Origin: Dryobates pubescens
Taxonomy: Eukaryota; Chordata; Aves; Piciformes; Picidae
Length of the DNA stretch: 64,000 bases
Direction: 5' to 3'
NCBI RefSeq assembly: GCF_014839835.1
Contig: NC_071614.1
Span: 8,392,501 to 8,456,500 of the forward strand
Shown: in pieces, positions 55,906-64,000 of the stretch
How positions within the stretch are numbered: the first letter of the stretch is position 1
How the letters are laid out: the number at the start of each line of letters is the position of its first letter
Notes under the pieces: generated by a model
Seen by the model: the letters and a program-made list of their open reading frames with translations, nothing else
The model's database searches: none
What the model was told of the DNA's origin: nothing
Made by a program: the position numbers and the translations under genes

Positions 55906-57324
55906 ATGCTAAAAGGAAGAATTACAAAAGCCTCAGTTCAGATGCTGCTCAACCACCCTGTGATAATCGCTGGAGAGAGGCAGCATGACCTTCAGCCTTA
56001 GCACATGAGAGACTGGAAGAAATAAGCTCCCACATCTTCCTGTATGCTTTCAGCAAAGCATGTCCTTATGCCTCCACTTCTCAATCTGTAAAAGGAGAGC
56101 AGTTTTTAATCACTAAATAAGGCTGCTGTGAAGTTTAAGAACTGCAGATAAAGAGGGTAACGTCTTTTGAAGGCAGAAGTTAAAGAAAAGCAAAGATTAT
56201 CACTAAAGGACCATTAGCGGTCCATTTGAACTTTGTTTTGGAGACCACAGTATTTATCGATTGATAGCTTTTGGCAGGGGGAGAAATTGCACAGGTGACC
56301 TCAGGGAGGTAAACTACAGGAAGGTGTGTGTGCAGCCATTCATGTTCTTGGCAACCTTATTGTAAATCTTGATCCTTTAATAAAGCTGTGACCTTGGAGT
56401 TGACAACTAGTATGCCACAGAGCAATATATAGCATGGCACCAGCCTTGTAAATCTTCAGTAGTTCTTGCCATTGCCACAGGCAGTATGTAAAGAGAAATC
56501 AAGCAGCTGGAGTTTATGAAACACTTTTATTAGAAGGAAAACATTTTAAATCAGACTTTTTAGATTAAATGAAACCAAGGGCCCTGCCAACTTTTTATTC
56601 CTTGTGATATAAACGCGTTTGTGAAAAGAGATCTCAGCAGTGAAAACCTGTGGAACTGCTCATAAAATCTGACCATTTGCAGGGGGCAGCTGCTGCTGGG
56701 GAGGCACAGTTTAGGTCATCTTTGCACAGCTATTGTACAACTTTGCACCCAAACTACTTTCTGTATAACTATTATTTTAGTCACTTTCTTGACAAGGCTG
56801 CTGCTGCAAGAACAGCACAGCTCCTTGCCAGTGTGAAAAGAGCAGGGGTTTGTTCTGTCTGAGCAGTCAAAGACGGATGTGAACAGAAGAGGAACAAGAG
56901 TAGGCCATTTAATTGCAGGAGGTTCAGAAGGTGCCCTGTAAGAAGGGAAAGACATCCTTTGTTCTTGCCAGCTGTATCATTACCAACAAGGCTTATTTCA
57001 TACATACAAAATGTTCTCTATCCATTTTTTAGGTGTGCCGGAAGCCATAAAACCAGGAGCTTTTTTTCTTTTCCTACATTTTTTTACTACTTTCTTCTGG
57101 CAGACTAGGGTGGGGTGTGTTTTTTTCAGTCACTCAAATGCTCCCACAACTCCCAGCAGCAGCATCCATTTTTTTTCTGACTGAGGAGTTGTCATTCCCA
57201 AGGACAGATGTCAAAGAGGGAAACAACTTTCTCAGCCACATGAAACAGTGAATCTTTCTCTGCCCCAGAAGGAGACACTTTCTGATTCCATGAAAAAATA
57301 GTAAGGATCTAAAGTCTTTTGTTA
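55906..57324. other. Unique DNA between RNF138 and RNF125
   Basis: No exon recognised. Two AATAAA signals on the minus strand near 56592 and 56523 could serve a long RNF125 transcript, but nothing decides this. Confidence 0.3.
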
Positions 57325-57768
57325 GATCATAGAACTATCTTAGTTGAAAAATATATTTAAGATCATCTAGTCAACCATTATCTAACTCTAGCCAGTCTGG
57401 TGAAGCTCCTCAGCACTACATCTCTGCCTCTTAAACCACTCCAGTGATGGGGATTCAGCCACCTCTCTAGGCAGCCTGTTCCAGTGTTTGAAAACCTTTT
57501 CAGTGAAAAGGTTTCCTGTAATATCCAAACCCTTCACTGGTACAACTTGAGGCCATTTCCTCTTGTTACAAAGGAGAAGAGACTGACCCCCACCTGGCCC
57601 CAACCTCCTTTCAGGGAGCTGTAGAGAGCAATGAGGTCTCCCTTCAGCCTCCTCTTGTCCAAACTAGACAACCCCATTCCCTCAGCCGCTCCTCCCGTTT
57701 TCCAGACCCTTTACCAACTTTGTTGCCCTTCCCTGGACCAGTTCCAGCCCCTCAATGTCCTTCTAATT
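57325..57768 (-). mobile_element. CR1 LINE 3' end, diverged, about 440 bp
   Basis: It has 'gatcatagaactatcttagt', 'accactccagtgatggggat', 'tggtacaacttgaggccatt' and 'cagcctcctcttgtccaaac'. Confidence 0.88.
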
Positions 57769-58147
57769 AACATGTTACCATGGGACTAAAGCTACTTTAA
57801 TCACTTCCTCTATGTATGACCATGAATTTTCATTTCTTGCAGATCCAACTGCATCTTGGAAAGACACCGTGTTACACTGCACGCTACCAAACTGCAGATA
57901 CTTTTTGTAAGGGCTGTAGAAGGATACAAGTTCGCTCACAAGACACTGTCAAGAGGGCAGGTTTCTTTGTTTCTCTTTTACAATAAACACAACATTCACT
58001 ACTTGCTGTCTTTTCAAGACAGCTTTCACTTGCCTGCTTTGCTAATTTCCAGTCTTATCTTGCAAATGGAAACTTTGCTGCAGTCTCTGACAGTAGGTAG
58101 CATGCCTGAGACTGTTTTGAGGGGGAATTGGAAGAAATGGCTTCCAA

Positions 58148-58568
58148 TTTATTTAGTGCTGTAGCAGCTGAAATGCTGTTGTTTGTTATTGATCTGAAGC
58201 ACTGCATTGTCATCATCAATGACTTCTACACAAGACAGAACAGAGCTGCAAGGAAGCAGAACAGGCTTCTGTTGAAGTCAGTGTATCTGTATATGCTGAA
58301 CCAGCAGCAAGTTCAGGACTGTTGACTGGTGGAGAATCTGAATATTTCCTGTTATCCTCACAAAAAAAACCCCAAACCAACCCAAAATGATGTATTTTCA
58401 ATGACACTGAAATTTAATTTTTTAAAAAATTAATAATTTTAAATCAAAACAATGCTTACAAAAACTTAGAAGCAGGCTATTAGCACACTGTTATTAAGTG
58501 CAAAAGTCAACATTTTCATGACCACGTTTATCCGCAGGAAAAGTTCCTCCACTCTTCTGCAGCAGTCC
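58148..58568 (-). other. RNF125: Candidate RNF125 3' UTR
   Basis: The nearest clear AATAAA on the minus strand is at 58153-58148, 416 nt after the RNF125 stop. The intervening sequence has no repeat. A longer UTR is possible. Confidence 0.3.
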
Positions 58569-58661
58569 TTATGAGCTGTTTGGATGATTCACATGGACAT
58601 AGTCTAAGAATGACCCACCTAGAACACTTTCAACAAGAACTTCTCCAACACTGTTTATGTC
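58569..58661 (-). CDS. RNF125: RNF125 last exon: UIM-like helix and stop
   Basis: The acceptor is cctttcag|GACATA. It encodes [20 protein letters not shown] then [10 protein letters not shown] and TAA at 58571-58569. Human reads DFNIIEEALIRRVLDRSLLE. Confidence 0.93.
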   Translation of the reverse strand, partial: DINSVGEVLVESVLGGSFLDYVHVNHPNSS

Positions 58662-61600
58662 CTGAAAGGAAAAAAGGAGAGTATTATACTGACTATCAAG
58701 GTAGTAATTAACAATTTAAAGATCTGATTTTGACTGCTTCAGTTACCAGTGAACAAAATACTGGTTTCAGTGGGTTTACATCTATGTAAAGTTTAACAAT
58801 TTCACTGCCTAACTTTCTGTTCTTTAGTGGTAAACATTGTACCACAAAGGAAGGTAAATCAGTCTGAAACCTGAAATAAATGAGGGTGGCAAATGCTCAA
58901 TTCAGTGAATATGCAAACCCCAACAATGCTAATGTTCTTCGTTAGAGAACCAGATTTGGTGATGCATGTCCTGTCACCATGTATAGAAGTAAATACTGAA
59001 GTCCTAGCTATGCTTTCTGAAGCTGTATATGCCAGCTATCATTAAAGTGCTATCATACAGAGGTCTGCTTCTGCCATGTGTCCCTGGAGGTGTTCAAGAG
59101 GGGATTGGATGTGGCACTTGGTGCCATGGTTTAGTAGTCATGAGGTGTTGGGTGACAGGTTGAACTTGACGATCCTTGAGGTCTCTTCCAACCTTATTGA
59201 TTCTATGTGCATGAATTATAGGTTCAGATGACTAAGATGGCTCTTCACCCCTGGCCACCATTTGGACATCATTTTCTTCAGTAGTTTTACACCATTTGAA
59301 AACAAAAATGTTTTATATCTTTGGCATCTTGTCAGGATGGGTTCCAAACATCAACACAGGAAAGCACTAGCTAATATTCTTGAGAAGGATGCTAATGCTT
59401 GTGCTGCATTTTCTGTTGTATAGTTCACTTAGCAAACAGCTGCAGCATCTTTCAGAGGTACAACTGTGTCTTCTTGGGTTCTCACAGAATAAAAAGAGGT
59501 TGTTGAAACTTTTAAAGTACCTAAGTTTCCATTTGAGGATCGTCATCTATTAACATGAGTCAGGTTCATAGATTTGTATAATGGTTTGGGCTGCAAGGGA
59601 CCTTGAAGATCATCCAGTTCCAACGTCTCTGGCATTGACAGGGACACCTTCCACCAGACCAGATTACTCAAGGCCTCATCCAACCTGGACTTCAACACAT
59701 CCAGGGAGGGGGCCTCCACAACCTCCCTGTGCAACCTGTTCCAGTGTCTCACCACCCTCACTGTGAAGAATTCCTTTCTAATATCCAGTTTAAATCTGCA
59801 GTCCTCTTCCTATTCAGAAATGACATAGTGGAGGACCTTTCCCTGGTCCCACCATGGGACAACAACAGAAATGAGGATAGAAACCATAAGTTGATGCCTC
59901 TGAGTACCATACAGTGCACTTTCTGTATACATCTACCACTCTTCATGACTCTGGTGCAGTTACCTGCTCAATTCTTTTCATGACTCCTTGATGGACAAAC
60001 GTGTTGAAGAAGATACACATAAAGAACACTAGTCAAATACTTCACAAGTAGCACTACTCACTATGTGGTCTTCATAATGGAGCATATGTCTGACTTGAAG
60101 ATGCCTCATAAAATTGCTGCTGAAATAGCTTGGATCTCTCCCAGGTGTTAAACAACAAATTGGACAACACTATAAATAAATGGAAGGATGTACTCAGTAT
60201 CCATTTGGTTATCATTCAAATAATAAACTAATAACAGATAAGCCACTTGGCTGTCATTGAAGCCACCATTTGGGTAATAAAGTGCCACAAGAAACTTGTA
60301 AGAATTCCCTATGTGCTTACAACACAAGTGTCATCAAAAGAAAAGCTTAATTACTTCCTGTGTTCTCTAATATAAAAGTTGCACTTGCTGCAACATTTAT
60401 TTCTTCAAGCAACAGCATGAGAACACTGTGTATGCTAAAAGATAATTATTATGGACTACACCATGTGTAACTATACTATGTGTAGACTAAAAACCAGCTT
60501 TATGACACTTTAGGGCAATGAACAGCATAGTAAATCCTCTGTCTTTCTTGGAACTAAAAGGCTGTGTGTTCATTCTAAGTGTGAAATGAAAAGGCTGAAA
60601 CACCCATGCCAAATCACAGATACTCCTGAAATCCTGAAACAGTTACCCAAAGCATTTCAGAATTAAAGGGAAGGGTCAGAGTGTCGGTAGCTAAACCACA
60701 AACCACACCTCTCAGCGTATTCCCTCTCTTTGCTCTGTGTTAATGATGTAGTGTGCACAATTTACAAACCAACTAAACCAGTTATGAAACCAGGATGACT
60801 TTCAAAAATTACATTCTCATTGTTCCTCCTTATATTTTTTACATTATTGGTAGGCAAATGTAGCTCTGAATATCCTCCCCCCCGCCTTTTTTTTTTAACA
60901 TTAGGTTTCAAAGAAATGTGCAACAGAGTCTGGATAATGCACATTGCTCACAAGCCTCCCAGGATCAGCTCTGAATTGAGCAAAGGATTTAATGATTTTC
61001 TAAGTTTTTGGGTTTAATTCTGCCCTACAACTACACAACACAGCTGGTTATTAATTTGACTCAAGTGGAGAAAATAAGAGCTGATGGACTGATGGGTGTG
61101 ATTAAAATTACTGACAATTATTTTAGTTCACCAAAATAAATTCAGACTCTAATCTCAAAAAAAATATATATCTAAGGTGTGGGGAAAATGTTGCAGGTTA
61201 AAGCATTAACTCAGAGTGAAGACAGCAGTGAATGCTTCCTTGCATTTATTCACAGCTCTGGCTCCACAGTAACTGACCCAAGCATGGTTAAAGTGGTGAA
61301 AACTAACACTAACCTGCAGTGTAAAAGGGAATGGAGTGCTGAGTTTTCCCCATCCTACCTGCTGCAGAAAGGAGGAGTGTTGGCTGATTTGCCTACAAGT
61401 CCTTCAGTCCATCATCTCTCAAAAACATCTCTTCTGTGAGATGTGGGAATCATGTTAAATGCCTCAGCAAAGAACAAGCAGGCAAGTAAATTATGCTTGT
61501 TGAGATCTGAGTCTACAACCTATGGACCTCAGACCTATAAATAGGGTCACAGCAAGACTTTGTAGCCTCTGTGGACCTCCAGAATGAAGCCATTTATGTG

Positions 61601-63020
61601 GTGTTAACGTAAAGGAAATAATTAACCCCCTCAGTGACAGACTCCTATAAGGCCACATAAGCAGTTCTCAAATTATAACCTCAAGCCCCAGAGGAGAATA
61701 CACTGCAAACACTGCACATAAATCTGAGTTATGGCAGTAGAAATAACGTGTGGGATTTAAAAGCAAGCAAGTCATTGAAGCTGAAAGTGCTCAGTGTCTT
61801 GGCTGGTAAGTAACTTCTTGTATCCATCACAATATATACCATTTTCAGTGCTTCTGCCAGCACCCACAATGGCAGGAGAGCTAAGATTTTAAATATTTTG
61901 TGCATATATACACATGGGGATAAGATGTGGCTATGGGCACCTTCTTTCTCCACTGTTAAAACCAATCACTTAAGGTATTTTGTCTTTGTTATCTCCTGTC
62001 AGTAATGCCTGCTAAAATTCATCAGTTTAACATATGAATTAAGTAAAATGTATACTTATGTACAATACCACTGCTCTCCTTTCCAATCTGTGGTAAGTTA
62101 GACAGTGATCCATTAGCTCATCCTCAGCTACTTGGCACTGGCAGTAAGGACAGGAATACCTGGGAATAGAAGGCAGCATATAGTTAGTGGGTGCAGATAG
62201 AACAGATACATCTTTAGTACTACAAGCAATAAAAGGAGTATTTGGATTTCTCTGGCCAGATGTCATTAGGAACTTCTTTTGCCACAGCTAATATGCAGCA
62301 TGGGTGTATGACATGTACCTGTGTGTGATCTATGCTGTGCTGGCAAAAGGTCACCTTGCTAATGGATACAGCAAGCACCGCATGGAACCGTGCCAGCACG
62401 TCAGGATATTGATCCAGAAAAGCACTCTTAACATAACCATGACCTTAGAGAAGAATGGATGAAAATACTGAACACAATCACTACAGGCATTTGATAAAAG
62501 CATCATTTAAATGCTCTGATTCACTTGGAGCATGCGTGACCAAACTACCAATTCTCAGGAGCCCTCATTAAGCATCGACACTTTCTTGCAGAGGATTCCT
62601 ATTTAGTTTTCAGCACAGAGCATGCTCTTGTTGCACAGTGGAAACTCTGCTCTCAAGGTTAGTGCAGCTTTCAAATGTGCCTGTGTAAATGTTCATGTTT
62701 TTCTGAGCATGAAAAGAAGAATGGCTGAGAAGGAGAAAGGTCTTCTGAGCAAGCAATCTGCTCAGTAAAGGATTCATGCTGAATTCTGAGACAGAAACAA
62801 GTGTCAACTGAAAAGGGGGTGGTGGTGGGGGGGAAGTCAGAAAATTCTTCTATCAGTTTGACTTCACTCTGTCAGGATAACAAACTCAAAAGTGCTTTTG
62901 CAATGTCATAATCACCAAGGTCTACCTTGTTGCAGCATCTCCAGGCTCCTGTATAGGTCCATAGTTTTCTATGTATTTCTCACATGTTCTTAAGTGAGCT
63001 CTCATTTGACTCAAGCAAAC
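58569..63020 (-). CDS. RNF125: E3 ubiquitin-protein ligase RNF125, last four coding exons (5' part outside the window)
   Basis: RNF125 (TRAC-1) is a membrane-associated RING E3 that, in mammals, ubiquitylates RIG-I, MDA5 and MAVS and so limits interferon induction. The four exons encode the C-terminal 128 residues: C2HC finger [14 protein letters not shown]2H2-type fingers [20 protein letters not shown] and CCPIC...HLQVRH, and a C-terminal helix ending [10 protein letters not shown]. Human RNF125 has the same spacing and ends YVNHSNTT. RING and N-myristoylation exons should lie right of 64000. Splice phases are consistent. The UIM core Ala of the human protein is Val here. Confidence 0.93.
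59084..59208 (+). mobile_element. CR1 LINE 3' end, octamer-tail type
   Basis: 'tggaggtgttcaagagggga' to 'ccttattgattctatg', in RNF125 intron. It is nearly identical to the ends of the 27568 and 41443 copies. Confidence 0.93.
59568..59805 (-). mobile_element. CR1 LINE 3' end
   Basis: 'gggctgcaagggaccttgaa', 'acacatccagggagggggcc' and 'gcaacctgttccagtgtctc'. It lies about 260 bp from the following RNF125 exon. Confidence 0.9.
60062..60169 (-). CDS. RNF125: RNF125 penultimate exon: zinc finger
   Basis: Phase 0-0, 36 codons, with acceptor tttatag|TGTTGT and donor CACATA|gtgagt. It encodes [20 protein letters not shown] and [16 protein letters not shown], aligning with human FCPLCRLIPDENPSSFSGSL. 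It has the same length and phase as RNF138 exon 6. Confidence 0.95.
62069..62159 (-). CDS. RNF125: RNF125 exon: C2H2-type finger
   Basis: The acceptor is ttcccag|GTATTC and the donor GCAGTG|gtattg. It encodes [20 protein letters not shown] and [10 protein letters not shown]. Human reads [20 protein letters not shown]. Confidence 0.95.
62926..63020 (-). CDS. RNF125: RNF125 exon: C2HC finger
   Basis: The acceptor is tccttag|GTTTGC and the donor ACAAG|gtagac. It encodes [20 protein letters not shown] then [11 protein letters not shown]. Human reads [20 protein letters not shown]. Confidence 0.95.
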
Positions 63021-64000
63021 CTAAGGAATAAGAAGGAGCAGCTTGATATGTTTTACACAATGACACATTCATGCTCACTTCAAAGCCTTATTACAACTTC
63101 ATGGCTATACCCAGGGAAACAGGTGCATCTCCTACTACCAGCTCAGTTCCTTGTTACTGGCTCAGTATTGCTCTAATGCATTCTATAACAACATTCAACT
63201 TATGAAAACAAAGCCAATTGGAGTGAAATGATTCCTGGTTCATGGTTATTTTATTTGTCCCTTATGCTGGCTTTTAATATTTTGGAATGAAATCTGGGAG
63301 GCAAAAGGGAAACATTTCTAGTTTGGGGAGGGAGACCCTGCCAGTTCACACCTTGCTCTGTTTTTAATAGTGAAGACCTAGAGCAACTCTGTTAAAAACC
63401 AAAATGATCCAATGGGAGGGCTCAGTGAAGTCATCAGCAAAACTTTTTCACAGATTCATTAAAGATAAAATTTGGGGTTTATATTGCTGCTACTGGCCAC
63501 ACCATTTCCTCCAGGTCAGAACCTCCATATCACAAACCTGATGAAGTACAATCATGAGGAATTTTTATGACAAGAAAGAATTGAAATGATATGAAGCCAC
63601 CATGTTGAGATATTAAAATATTATTTTGTGGTGGGTTGAGAGAGAAAGGCCCAAGCTTTCCCTCCCCCACTAAGAAGGAATATTTGCACACATATTTGCA
63701 CAGAAACAGTGCAGATACATTAATATTACTTGTAGTTTGTTCTATATTCTTAACCTTTAAACATTGTTGACTGGTTCTGGTGAATCCTGGGAAGAGATTT
63801 AATGCTATCCTGTCTCAGCTGTCTGTGCTATGGCTCCACTGCAACGATCACCCTGACTGCAGATGCAGCAGAATGAAAATGCTCAGGCTGCAGTCTCTTA
63901 ATTGCAATTTCTGCTTCTCAAGTCAAAACTGCAGATGAAGTGAAGTTTATCCTAACAAAGCAATCCATGCAGTGGCGTGACTGAGACAACACAGGAGCAC
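63021..64000. other. RNF125 intron sequence to the window edge
   Basis: The preceding RING exon (human segment [20 protein letters not shown]) is not found here, so it lies beyond the edge. No repeat can be identified with confidence. Confidence 0.5.

Noticed and set aside
63627-63680. Sequence starting tgtggtgggttgag, reminiscent of the 5' end of avian ERVL-type long terminal repeats
   Set aside because: Only the first dozen or so bases look alike. I could not find a matching far end, a second repeat or internal parts, so the resemblance is too weak to call.

Overview
The window looks like avian nuclear DNA. It is littered with several dozen 5'-truncated CR1 (chicken repeat 1) LINE tails in both orientations, its genes have short exons and compact introns, and the gene order matches vertebrate chromosome segments equivalent to human 18q12.1. 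The density of CR1, and the presence of a CR1 subfamily with pentanucleotide 3' tails, suggest a CR1-rich bird lineage. I cannot fix the species from the sequence.

Three protein-coding genes lie on the minus strand, in the order RNF125 - RNF138 - MEP1B from right to left. (1) MEP1B, the membrane metalloprotease meprin beta, has 14 coding exons between 36863 and 11952 that join in phase into 770 codons. They cover signal peptide, propeptide, astacin protease, MAM, MATH/TRAF, a Thr/Pro-rich linker, EGF, transmembrane helix and the start of the cytoplasmic tail. Only the last few residues were not found. (2) RNF138, a RING E3 ubiquitin ligase, is complete in 7 coding exons (54675 to 47008, 246 residues) and starts in a CpG island. 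(3) RNF125, a paralogous RING E3 ligase, is represented by its last four coding exons (63020 to 58569). Its RING exons lie beyond the right edge. At the extreme left, a plus-strand exon (78-141) encodes a fragment of an MCM3-type replicative helicase, with no following exons recognised in the window.

Layout: 1-141 MCM3-like exon; 142-11951 gene-poor DNA with CR1 fragments, a pentanucleotide satellite (7231-7355) and a 31-bp minisatellite (10640-11925) that ends about 25 bp from the last recognised MEP1B exon; 11952-36863 MEP1B; 36864-44150 intergenic DNA rich in CR1; 44150-54675 RNF138 with a TE-poor 3' part; 54190-55400 CpG island; 55405-58568 CR1 and RNF125 downstream DNA; 58569-64000 RNF125.

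The genes are independent units, not an operon. RNF125 and RNF138 share an architecture of RING, C2HC finger, C2H2-type fingers and C-terminal UIM, and probably arose by tandem duplication. MEP1B is a brush-border protease and its upstream region carries HNF4-, CDX- and TATA-like sequences. No tRNA, rRNA, CRISPR or prokaryote-type feature was seen, and no convincing endogenous retrovirus. The most notable observations are the orphan MCM3-like exon, the expanded coding repeat in the MEP1B stalk, a CR1 tail that must contribute the branch-point region of MEP1B exon 11, the strict link between CR1 tail type and internal diagnostic sequence, and the palindrome-bearing 31-bp minisatellite.
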